Below, piece after piece: positions 1 through 6,431 of a DNA stretch of 10,130 nt (the first letter of the stretch is position 1; each line of letters starts with the position of its first letter). The notes below the pieces were generated by a model that was given only the letters and a program-made list of their open reading frames with translations, had not been told where the DNA came from and did not search any database. Source of the stretch: Oscillospiraceae bacterium. GTDB lineage: Bacteria; Bacillota; Clostridia; Oscillospirales; Acutalibacteraceae. Location of the stretch: NCBI GenBank assembly GCA_902761265.1, contig CACWJV010000060.1, positions 1 to 10,130 on the forward strand. Reading direction: 5' to 3'. The position numbers were made by a program, and so were the translations under genes.

Positions 1-2346
1 TTTTGGTTCGTTTGGTTCGGCCAGCAGCGCGTAGCGGAACACGTCTTCGAGCCGGTCAACCGGCAAAAATGCCACATGCTCCTTGACGACAGGGTCAACC
101 TCCCACAGGTCGCTTTCGTTTTCCAGCGGGATCAGCACCTCGGTGATGCCGTGTTTATAGGCGGCCATGCTCTTTTCTTTCAGCCCGCCGATCGCCATCA
201 CACGGCCGGTCAGCGAGATTTCGCCGGTCATGGCCACGTCTTTGCGCACCGGGCGGCCGGTCAGCGCAGAAAGCAGCGCCGTTGCCATAGTGACACCGGC
301 GGACGGACCGTCCTTGGGCACCGCGCCCTGCGGCACATGGATATGGATATCGCGCTCTTTGAACACACGCGGATCAATCTTGTAGCGGGCCGCCACGGCG
401 CGCACATAGCTATGGGCGGCTTTGGCGGATTCTTTCATCACATCGCCGAGCGAACCGGTCAGCTCGAGTTTGCCGCTGCCGTCCATCGTGACGGCCTCCA
501 CCTGCAGCAGTTCGCCGCCAACGCTCGTCCACGCGAGTCCGTTGACGACGCCGACAAGGTCCGTCTTCGGCAGCAGATCGTCTTTGAATTTCACCGGACC
601 GAGCATCTCTTCGAGCAACGCGCGGTTCACTGTGAGACTCGCCTTTTTTTCGCGCAGCAGCCGGACAGCGCTTTTGCGGCATACGGTCGCAAGAAGCTGT
701 TCGAGCCGCCGGACACCCGCTTCCCGTGTGTAGCCGGAGATCAAAAGCTGCAGCACGTCGTCGCGCACGCGCACCTTCGCAGCCGTCAAACCGTGCAGAT
801 GCAGTTGCTTTTTCAGCAGATGCTGCTTTGCGATCATAAACTTTTCCTGTGCGGTGTATGACGGCAGTTCGATAACCTCCATCCGGTCATACAGCGGCGC
901 CGGGATCGTGGACGCGTCGTTGGCTGTGGTGATAAACAGCACGCGGCTCAAATCGAGCGGGAACTCGAGAAAATGATCGCGGAAGGTGTTGTTTTGTTCG
1001 GGATCCAGCGCTTCGAGCAGCGCGGAGGACGGATCGCCTTTGTAGTCGGCACCGAGTTTGTCCACTTCGTCGAGCAGCATGATCGGGTTCATCGACCCGG
1101 CTTGGGTCAAAGAGGAGACGATTCGGCCCGGCATCGCGCCGATATAGGTTTTGCGGTGGCCGCGGATCTCGGCTTCGTCGCGCACACCGCCGAGCGACAT
1201 GCGCACATATTTGCGGCCCATCGCTTCGGCCACAGAACGCACGATCGACGTTTTGCCAACACCCGGCGGGCCGACCAGACAGATGATCTGGGCGCGCGTT
1301 TTGTCGGTCATGGCGCGCACGGCGAGCATTTCGAGAAAACGCTCCTTGATCTTGTACATGCCGTAATGGTCGCGGTCAAGAATCGCCTTTGCGCGGTCGA
1401 GATCGAGCCGGTCTTCGGTATACCGGTGCCACGGCAGATCGAGACAGGTGTCAAGATAGGTGCGGATCACATTGGCGTCGGGCGACGTGCCCTGCATTTT
1501 ACCGAGGCGGCTGCATTCCTTGAGCAGCTTTTCTTCGATTGACGATTCAAGCTTTAGCGCAAGGATTTTTTCACGGTAGGTCTGCGCTTCGCTGACGCCG
1601 TCTTCGGTGTCGCCCAGCTCGTCGGAAATGACCTTGAGCTGTTCGCGCAGATAGTATTCGTGCTGGTTTTGGTCCATCGAATCCTGCACCTTCTGATCGA
1701 TCTGATCTTCGATGCGGTAGATGGTCATTTCGTGGCTCAAAATCGCGCACAGCAGCTCCAGCCGTTTGATCGGGTTGAGCTCCTCAAGCACGCGCTGGCG
1801 GTCTTCATAACCGGAAAGCGCGTTGCCGGCGATGAAATCGGCAAGATGGCCGGGATCCTGGCTGAGATAGACCTCGAGCGCCACGTCCGGCGCTTTCTTT
1901 TCCGTCAACTCCACATATTCTTCGAAGATGTCCTTCGTCTTGCGGATCAGCGCGTCCACATAGTCGGCGTTGGCGGCGCGCAGCGACGTGCTGCGGCGCT
2001 CTTTGACGTCGCTGACAAGATAGGCGTTGCCCTTGACAAAGTCGGTGATGACGGCACGCGACAAGCCCTCCACGATAACGCGGACGTTTTTGTTGTCAGG
2101 CGACTGCACCAGTTGCTTGACAGACGCGATGACGCCCATTTCGTAGAGGTCGTCGCGGTCGGGATCTTCCACCGCCACGCTGCGCTGCGTAACCAGAAAC
2201 ACGCGCTGGCCGTCGCGGACGGCGGCCTGGATCGCCTGGATCGACTTGTCGCGTCCCACCTCGAAATGCAACCGCATACCGGGGAACACAACCATGCCGC
2301 GCAAAGCGACTGTCGGAAGGGATTTATAGATGAGATGTACTGCCAT
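1..2346 (-). CDS. lon: ATP-dependent serine protease Lon (3' end cut by window edge)
   Basis: Lon is a cytosolic hexameric AAA+ protease that unfolds and degrades damaged and regulatory proteins. The minus-strand frame is open from the ATG at 2346 to base 1 with no stop: 782 codons, so only the last few residues are missing (the family is about 780-810 aa). Residues 1-200 form the N-terminal substrate domain (begins MAVHLIYKSLPTVALRG), followed by a charged helical middle. Walker A GPPGVGKT is at 359-366. Walker B is MLLDEVDK with D426/E427. The protease domain has the catalytic Ser682 in PKDGPSAG and Lys725 in GGLKEK. These sit three residues after the E. coli positions (K362, E424, S679, K722). 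The start is set by AGGAG (2353-2357), 6 bases upstream. The gene is transcribed divergently from the deacetylase. All key residues are present, so it should be active. No CIRCE element was seen upstream. Confidence 0.98.
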   Translation of the reverse strand, partial: MAVHLIYKSLPTVALRGMVVFPGMRLHFEVGRDKSIQAIQAAVRDGQRVFLVTQRSVAVEDPDRDDLYEMGVIASVKQLVQSPDNKNVRVIVEGLSRAVITDFVKGNAYLVSDVKERRSTSLRAANADYVDALIRKTKDIFEEYVELTEKKAPDVALEVYLSQDPGHLADFIAGNALSGYEDRQRVLEELNPIKRLELLCAILSHEMTIYRIEDQIDQKVQDSMDQNQHEYYLREQLKVISDELGDTEDGVSEAQTYREKILALKLESSIEEKLLKECSRLGKMQGTSPDANVIRTYLDTCLDLPWHRYTEDRLDLDRAKAILDRDHYGMYKIKERFLEMLAVRAMTDKTRAQIICLVGPPGVGKTSIVRSVAEAMGRKYVRMSLGGVRDEAEIRGHRKTYIGAMPGRIVSSLTQAGSMNPIMLLDEVDKLGADYKGDPSSALLEALDPEQNNTFRDHFLEFPLDLSRVLFITTANDASTIPAPLYDRMEVIELPSYTAQEKFMIAKQHLLKKQLHLHGLTAAKVRVRDDVLQLLISGYTREAGVRRLEQLLATVCRKSAVRLLREKKASLTVNRALLEEMLGPVKFKDDLLPKTDLVGVVNGLAWTSVGGELLQVEAVTMDGSGKLELTGSLGDVMKESAKAAHSYVRAVAARYKIDPRVFKERDIHIHVPQGAVPKDGPSAGVTMATALLSALTGRPVRKDVAMTGEISLTGRVMAIGGLKEKSMAAYKHGITEVLIPLENESDLWEVDPVVKEHVAFLPVDRLEDVFRYALLAEPNEPK

Positions 2347-2357
2347 AAGAAACTCCT

Positions 2358-2369
2358 GTTCTTGAGAAC
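2358..2369. promoter_or_regulatory. Small inverted repeat in the lon leader
   Basis: GTTCT-TG-AGAAC lies directly upstream of the lon ribosome binding site and within the predicted transcript. It could be an operator or a small hairpin covering the translation start. It matches neither CIRCE nor the Bacillus LexA box (GAAC-N4-GTTC, the opposite orientation). A second pair of arms, ACACA/TGTGT, lies about 15 bases further upstream. Function is unknown. Confidence 0.3.
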
Positions 2370-2409
2370 CGCCGTGCGTATGACACAGCGTGTGTTTTTA
2401 ATATCGAGT

Positions 2410-2438
2410 ATTATACTATATTTTCAATACAAAATCAA
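2410..2438 (-). promoter_or_regulatory. Sigma-A type promoter of lon
   Basis: Read on the minus strand, TTGATT (2438-2433) and a perfect TATAAT (2415-2410) are separated by exactly 17 bases. The predicted transcription start is near 2403, giving a leader of about 57 bases before the lon ATG at 2346. Confidence 0.75.
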
Positions 2439-2473
2439 CCGTTCCCAAGGGAATTTCACAATCGGACGCCGCA

Positions 2474-2479
2474 TATAAT
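2474..2479 (+). promoter_or_regulatory. Candidate -10 element for the deacetylase gene
   Basis: A perfect TATAAT would place the transcription start near 2486. No good -35 box is seen at 16-18 bases; TTCACA (2455-2460) is only 13 bases away. If used, the transcript starts at about the ATG at 2488, which favours translation from the ATG at 2509. Confidence 0.4.
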
Positions 2480-2508
2480 CTGGAAAGATGAAAAACGGAG
2501 TTGATCAA

Positions 2509-3399
2509 ATGGTTATCCGATTTGGAAAGATCCATCTGCTGTCGGGGCTGGTGCTGTTTTGCGGGGTACTGCTGTTGTTCGCAATCCGCGCCGACCCGAC
2601 AAAGCAGGCGCTCTCTCCGGTACAATCGCGCACGCTGCCGGTTGTGATGTATCACCATGTGCTGCGCGATCCGCGCCGCGCCGGGAAATATGTGCTGCCG
2701 GAAGAAACACTGCGTGAGGATCTCGCTTATCTGCAGCAATGCGGCTATACGAGCGTGACGGTCGGCGACGTGCTGGCGTTTGTGAAAGGGAAAAAGGAGC
2801 TGCCCGAAAAGATCGTGATGCTTACCTTCGACGACGGCTATCAAAGCATGGAGACCTATGTGCTGCCGCTGCTGCAGGCGTACCGGATGAAAGCCGTGCT
2901 CTCCGTTGTCGGGCAGTTTGCGCAAAGCTATACCGATTCCGGCGACACGAACGTCGGCTATGCCTGTCTGTCCTGGAATGCGCTGCGGCGGCTTTCCGAC
3001 AGCGGCTGCTTCGAATTGCAAAACCACACCTACGATCTGCACAAAAACGGCGCCGCCGGCCGCAAAGGATTGGCGCAAAAGCGCGGCGAATCGCTCGACG
3101 CCTATCGCGCGATGCTGACGGAGGATCTGATGAAAAACCAAAACGCGATCCGGCAATTCACCGGACAGACGCCCGCGGCGCTGACCTATCCCTTCGGTGC
3201 GTGCAGCGACAGCACGCCGCAGATTGCGAAAGACTGCGGCTTTCAGGCGATTTTGACCTGTGCGCAAACGGTCAACACTATCACGCAGGGCGACGCGGAC
3301 AGCTTGTTTGCGCTTGGCCGGTTCAACCGCGCAGCGGGCGAAGACAGCGCGGCGTTTTTTCAAAAGCTCGGCATATCTCAGGCAAACAACGGGACTTGA
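2509..3399 (+). CDS. Membrane-anchored polysaccharide deacetylase (NodB domain)
   Basis: This is probably a metal-dependent deacetylase acting outside the membrane on a cell-wall or surface polysaccharide N-acetyl sugar. It is 296 aa from this start. Residues 8-26 form one hydrophobic segment (signal anchor) with no clear lipobox. The NodB domain (Pfam PF01522 family) follows. PVVMYHHV at 44-51 is typical of the PgaB/IcaB-like branch. Motif 1 is TFDDGY at 106-111 (D108 catalytic base, D109 metal ligand). Motif 2 is NHTYDLH with H173 and H178 as the other ligands. TYPFG at 226-230 corresponds to motif 3, without the usual Arg. I chose ATG 2509 over ATG 2488 because GGAG (2497-2500) lies 8 bases before it, while 2488 has only a weak site and coincides with the likely transcription start. 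The exact substrate cannot be told. The stop codon lies inside the -35 box of the zinc operon. Confidence 0.9.
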   Translation: MVIRFGKIHLLSGLVLFCGVLLLFAIRADPTKQALSPVQSRTLPVVMYHHVLRDPRRAGKYVLPEETLREDLAYLQQCGYTSVTVGDVLAFVKGKKELPEKIVMLTFDDGYQSMETYVLPLLQAYRMKAVLSVVGQFAQSYTDSGDTNVGYACLSWNALRRLSDSGCFELQNHTYDLHKNGAAGRKGLAQKRGESLDAYRAMLTEDLMKNQNAIRQFTGQTPAALTYPFGACSDSTPQIAKDCGFQAILTCAQTVNTITQGDADSLFALGRFNRAAGEDSAAFFQKLGISQANNGT

Positions 3400-3424
3400 C
3401 AAAACGCAGATCAGCGGCTATAAT
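3396..3424 (+). promoter_or_regulatory. Consensus sigma-A promoter of the zinc operon
   Basis: TTGACA (3396-3401) and TATAAT (3419-3424) are both perfect and spaced by 17 bases. The -35 box contains the TGA stop codon (3397-3399) of the deacetylase. A promoter this strong needs repression, which fits the operator overlapping its start region. Confidence 0.9.
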
Positions 3425-3449
3425 ATGAAAATGAATTTCAGTTTCATAT
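3423..3449. promoter_or_regulatory. Probable Zur/Fur-family operator
   Basis: A 27-bp near-perfect palindrome is centred on 3436. The left arm reads ATATGAAAATGAA and the right arm TTCAGTTTCATAT. Twelve of 13 base pairs are symmetrical, and only A3431/G3441 breaks the symmetry. It overlaps the last base of the -10 box and the predicted start near 3431, so bound protein would block transcription. The TGAAAATGA core resembles actinobacterial Zur boxes (from memory). Its position directly before a Fur-family gene points to autoregulation of the whole operon. Confidence 0.75.
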
Positions 3450-3466
3450 CAAAGGAGGCAAGGATC

Positions 3467-3898
3467 TTGCCTAATCAGGAATACAACACAAAACAAAAGG
3501 ACTGCGTGCTGCGGTGTTTGCGCGAAAACGCCGACCGCGCGCTGACGATCGATGAGCTGACCCAGCTACTGCATCTGCAGGGCGAACCGGTCGGTAAAAC
3601 GACCGTCTACCGCCGGGTGGACAAGCTGGTGCAAAACGGCGATGTACGCAAATTTACCGCCGAGCGCGGCCAAAGCGCCACGTTTCAACTGATGGAGCAC
3701 CACCACAACTGCGAAGATCATCTGCATCTCAAATGTGTGCGCTGCGGCAAATTTATCCACCTCGAATGCGACGTGATGACCGGTGTGAACGAACACATCC
3801 TCGAACACCACGGGTTTCGGATAGACAACACAAAATCGCTGCTGTTCGGCCTTTGCAGCGACTGCATGGAACAGGAGGCGCGCCATGGCACTGATTGA
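3467..3898 (+). CDS. zur: Fur-family metalloregulator, probable zinc uptake regulator Zur
   Basis: A DNA-binding repressor that would use zinc as co-repressor to shut off zinc uptake. It is 143 aa, normal for Fur proteins. The N-terminal winged helix spans about 1-80, with the recognition-helix motif GKTTVYRRVDKL at 43-54. The dimerisation/metal domain follows: a His cluster H78-H80 and H85/H87, then CVRC (C90, C93) and CSDC (C130, C133), the paired CxxC structural zinc site. The start is inferred as TTG 3467, since AAAGGAGG (3451-3458) lies 8 bases upstream and no ATG fits the family's N terminus. In-frame ATGs at 3425 and 3431 lie within the operator and would precede that binding site. The last 14 bases overlap the ATPase gene. 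The Zur assignment, rather than Fur or PerR, rests mainly on the zinc transporter genes that follow. Confidence 0.88.
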   Translation: MPNQEYNTKQKDCVLRCLRENADRALTIDELTQLLHLQGEPVGKTTVYRRVDKLVQNGDVRKFTAERGQSATFQLMEHHHNCEDHLHLKCVRCGKFIHLECDVMTGVNEHILEHHGFRIDNTKSLLFGLCSDCMEQEARHGTD

Positions 3899-4595
3899 CT
3901 GCAAACAGGTGTCGCTCGGGTATGAAAACCGGATTGTGGCGCAGGATATCAATTTTCAGGTCAACAGGGGCGATCTGCTGTGCATCGTTGGCGAAAACGG
4001 CAGCGGCAAGAGTACGCTGATGAAAGCGATTTTAGGGCTCAAAGACACGGAAAGCGGCCATCTGCACTACGGCGACGGGCTGACCGCCAAGCAGGTCGGC
4101 TATCTGCCGCAGCAGACCACGGCGCAGCGCGATTTTCCGGCGAGTGTATTTGAGGTCGTGCTCTCGGGCTGTTTGTCGTCGAAAAAGCACAGCATCTTTT
4201 ACAACAAAGCGCTGCGGCAGCGGGCAACCGACAGTTTGCAAAAGCTGGACATGCTCCCCTACCGGAATCGCTGCTACCGCGAGCTTTCGGGGGGCCAGCA
4301 GCAGCGGGTGTTGCTGGCGCGCGCGCTGTGTGCCACAACGACGCTTTTGGTGCTGGACGAGCCGGTCTCCGGGCTCGATCCGCTGGCGACGGCCGATTTT
4401 TACAAGCTGATCCGCCGCATCAACCGCGACTACGGCATCACGGTCATCATGGTGTCGCATGATCTGCAGGATGCGCTTTCGCTCGCGACGCATATTTTAC
4501 ACATGAAGCAAAGCGGCGCGTTTTTCGGCACAAAGCAGGACTATCTGCAAAGTGACATCTACCGCGCGTTTACGGGAGGTGGCGATCATGCTTGA
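3885..4595 (+). CDS. znuC: Zinc ABC transporter ATP-binding protein (ZnuC-like)
   Basis: The cytosolic ATPase subunit that would power metal import through the permease encoded next. It is 236 aa with all ABC motifs: Walker A GENGSGKST at 36-44, Q-loop LPQQ at 74-77, signature LSGGQ at 134-138, Walker B LLVLDEP at 154-160 with catalytic E159, and H-loop His192 in VSHD. The ATG at 3885 has AGGAGG (3873-3878) 6 bases upstream, inside the regulator gene, so translation is likely coupled. The gene ends with an ATGCTTGA overlap into the permease fusion. Sequence style matches the Mn/Zn/Fe chelate family (ZnuC, AdcC, MntB). Zinc is chosen over manganese because of the linked Zur-like regulator, so the metal is inference. 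Confidence 0.92.
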   Translation: MALIDCKQVSLGYENRIVAQDINFQVNRGDLLCIVGENGSGKSTLMKAILGLKDTESGHLHYGDGLTAKQVGYLPQQTTAQRDFPASVFEVVLSGCLSSKKHSIFYNKALRQRATDSLQKLDMLPYRNRCYRELSGGQQQRVLLARALCATTTLLVLDEPVSGLDPLATADFYKLIRRINRDYGITVIMVSHDLQDALSLATHILHMKQSGAFFGTKQDYLQSDIYRAFTGGGDHA

Positions 4596-6369
4596 CACGC
4601 TCTCGTTCCTGTTTTCCCACGCGTTTATGCTGCGTGCGCTTGTGGTAGGCGGTCTGATCTCGCTGTGCTGTGCGCTGCTGGGTGTGAGTCTGGTGCTCAA
4701 ACGGTTTTCCATGATCGGCGACGGTCTTTCCCACGTCGGGTTCGGTGCGCTCGCCATCGCCTGCGCGGCCAACATTACGCCGCTGTACTTTTCGATTCCG
4801 ATCGTCATCCTCGCGGCCTTTGCGCTTTTGGCGATGAACGAAAAAGGCAAGCTCAAAGGCGACGCGGCGATCGCCCTCATCTCCACCGGCGCGCTGGCGG
4901 TCGGCGTGATGGTCACGTCGATGACCACAGGTATGAACGTGGATATCTACAACTATATGTTCGGCTCCATCCTTGCCATGAGCCGTTCGGACGTGGTGCT
5001 GTCCGTGGTGCTGTCGGTGGCGGTGATCGCACTGTTCTGCGTGTTCTATGACGAGATCTTCGCCGTCACGTTTGACGAAAGCTTCGCCAAAGCGACCGGT
5101 ACGAAAGTAGGCGCCTACAATATGCTGCTCGCGGCGCTGACGGCGGTCACAATTGTGGTCGGGATGCGGATGATGGGTGCGCTGCTGATTTCAAGCCTCA
5201 TCATATTCCCCACGGTCACGTCCATGCGGGTTTGCAAAAGCTTTCGCCGTGTGATCGGCATGAGCGTGGGTGTGTCGCTCGTCTGCTTTTTTGTCGGGCT
5301 GCTCGTTTCGGTCCGGTTTGAAGCACCGACCGGCGCGTCCGTAGTCTGTGTCAACATCGCGTGTCTGGCGTTTTTCAGCCTGTTTGGGGCGGTGCTGAAC
5401 CTGCGGGAAAAGAACCGGCTCTTCCGCTACAAAAAGGTGCTGGCCGCCGGTTTGGCGCTTGTGCTGCTGTGCGGCGTCACAGTGCCGTTTTTCGGCGGCA
5501 AGGATCCGCTGCCGGCGCACAAGCCGCAGGTGGTTGCCACAGGCTTTGCACCGTATGACTTTGCGCGGCAGATTGCCGGCGATTGCGCCGACGTTACCAT
5601 GCTGCTCAAGCCCGGCGAAGAAAGCCATACCTTTGAGCCAACGCCGCAGGACATTGCCCTCATCCAGCAAAGCGACGTCTTTGTCTATGGCGGCGGCGAA
5701 AGCGACACATGGGTGGACAGCATTCTGGAATCGCTGCGCGGCGGCAAAACCCGCATCGTGCGCATGATGGACTGTGTGGAGCTGCAGCACGAGCAACTGC
5801 TTGACGGGATGCAGCCGGAAGACGAAGAAGCCGAAGCGGAGGAAACCGAATACGACGAGCATGTGTGGACCAGCGTGCGCAACGCGATGCTGATTTGCGA
5901 CGCGGTCTGCCGGGCGCTGAGCGAAGCGGACCCGGCAAACGCGGACGTCTATCGCAACCATAAAACCGACTATCAATCGCAGCTTTCGGCGGTTGACAGC
6001 GCGTTTCGCCAAACCGCCGAACAGGCGCAGGGCAAGACGTTTTTGGTCGGCGACCGGTTCCCGTTTTTATATTTGCAAAAGGAATACGGCTTTTCGTTTG
6101 CCGCTGCGTTTCCCGGCTGTGCGGCCGAGACCGAAGCGAACCCGGCAACGATTGGCTATTTGATCCGCAAGGCGCAAAGCGAAAAGATCAAAACCGTTTT
6201 CAAGGTCGATCTCAGCCCGGGCAATGTGGCGCAGACCATCGCCGACGCGATAAACGCAAAAGTCGATACGCTCTGGTCGTGCCACGTGATCTCCGCCGCA
6301 GATTTTCAAAACGGCGAAACCTATCTGTCGCTGATGCAGCGCAATCTGCGCGCGCTGCAAAACGCGTAA
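4588..6369 (+). CDS. Fused zinc ABC permease and solute-binding protein (ZnuB-ZnuA fusion)
   Basis: One uninterrupted frame of 593 aa joins two normally separate subunits. Residues 1-272 are a ZnuB-family (ABC-3) permease with several membrane segments (about 16-38, 50-80, 93-112, 136-155, 179-208, 222-243, 249-270) and the family loop MIGDGLSHVGFGALA at 42-56. A basic stretch (REKNRLFRYKK, 273-283) and one more hydrophobic segment (about 284-302) lead to residues 310-593. These form a ZnuA/TroA-type binding domain: ESHTFEPTPQD with H347, an acidic loop at 410-424, DEHVW with H425, GDRFPF at 488-493, and CAAETEANP at 511-519. The binding domain should therefore be tethered outside the membrane instead of being a free lipoprotein. 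ATG 4588 is preceded by GGGAGG (4574-4579) at 8 bases and overlaps the ATPase gene by 8 bases. Zinc as substrate is inferred from the regulator. Confidence 0.9.
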   Translation: MLDTLSFLFSHAFMLRALVVGGLISLCCALLGVSLVLKRFSMIGDGLSHVGFGALAIACAANITPLYFSIPIVILAAFALLAMNEKGKLKGDAAIALISTGALAVGVMVTSMTTGMNVDIYNYMFGSILAMSRSDVVLSVVLSVAVIALFCVFYDEIFAVTFDESFAKATGTKVGAYNMLLAALTAVTIVVGMRMMGALLISSLIIFPTVTSMRVCKSFRRVIGMSVGVSLVCFFVGLLVSVRFEAPTGASVVCVNIACLAFFSLFGAVLNLREKNRLFRYKKVLAAGLALVLLCGVTVPFFGGKDPLPAHKPQVVATGFAPYDFARQIAGDCADVTMLLKPGEESHTFEPTPQDIALIQQSDVFVYGGGESDTWVDSILESLRGGKTRIVRMMDCVELQHEQLLDGMQPEDEEAEAEETEYDEHVWTSVRNAMLICDAVCRALSEADPANADVYRNHKTDYQSQLSAVDSAFRQTAEQAQGKTFLVGDRFPFLYLQKEYGFSFAAAFPGCAAETEANPATIGYLIRKAQSEKIKTVFKVDLSPGNVAQTIADAINAKVDTLWSCHVISAADFQNGETYLSLMQRNLRALQNA

Positions 6370-6375
6370 GACAGA

Positions 6376-6404
6376 TTGCATATTCCGCATTTTCATGCTA
6401 TAAT
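6376..6404 (+). promoter_or_regulatory. Promoter of the mechanosensitive channel gene
   Basis: TTGCAT (6376-6381) and TATAAT (6399-6404) are spaced by 17 bases, with a TGC extension directly before the -10 box (extended -10). The predicted start is near 6411, about 20 bases before the ATG. The channel gene is therefore likely transcribed on its own, although no terminator is visible after the zinc operon. Confidence 0.7.
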
Positions 6405-6431
6405 GAACCGAAAACTCACGGGAGGTGTCGT

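Noticed and set aside
76..861. Long plus-strand open frame (261 codons) inside lon
   Set aside because: It lies wholly opposite the conserved Lon protease domain with no ribosome binding site and a His/Arg/Gln-rich low-information translation typical of an antisense shadow. The same applies to 973-1542 and 1660-2478.
2488..2508. ATG 2488 as the deacetylase start
   Set aside because: It is only 9 bases after the -10 element, at about the predicted transcription start, and has a weak ribosome binding site. ATG 2509 has GGAG at a proper distance.
2416..3402. Minus-strand open frame of 328 codons opposite the deacetylase
   Set aside because: The plus strand encodes a recognisable NodB domain over the same span. 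The antisense frame shows no family motif and is a codon-bias artefact.
3425..3466. Upstream in-frame ATG starts (3425, 3431) for the Fur-family gene
   Set aside because: They fall within the operator, ahead of the strong AAAGGAGG, and would add residues unlike any Fur N terminus. The TTG at 3467 fits spacing and length.
5191..6012. Minus-strand open frame of 273 codons opposite the permease-binding-protein fusion
   Set aside because: It spans the junction of two clear domains on the other strand and has no motif or ribosome binding site of its own.
6370..6431. Terminator at the end of the zinc operon
   Set aside because: I looked for a GC stem with a T tract and found only the weak GCAT/ATGC pair inside the MscS promoter.
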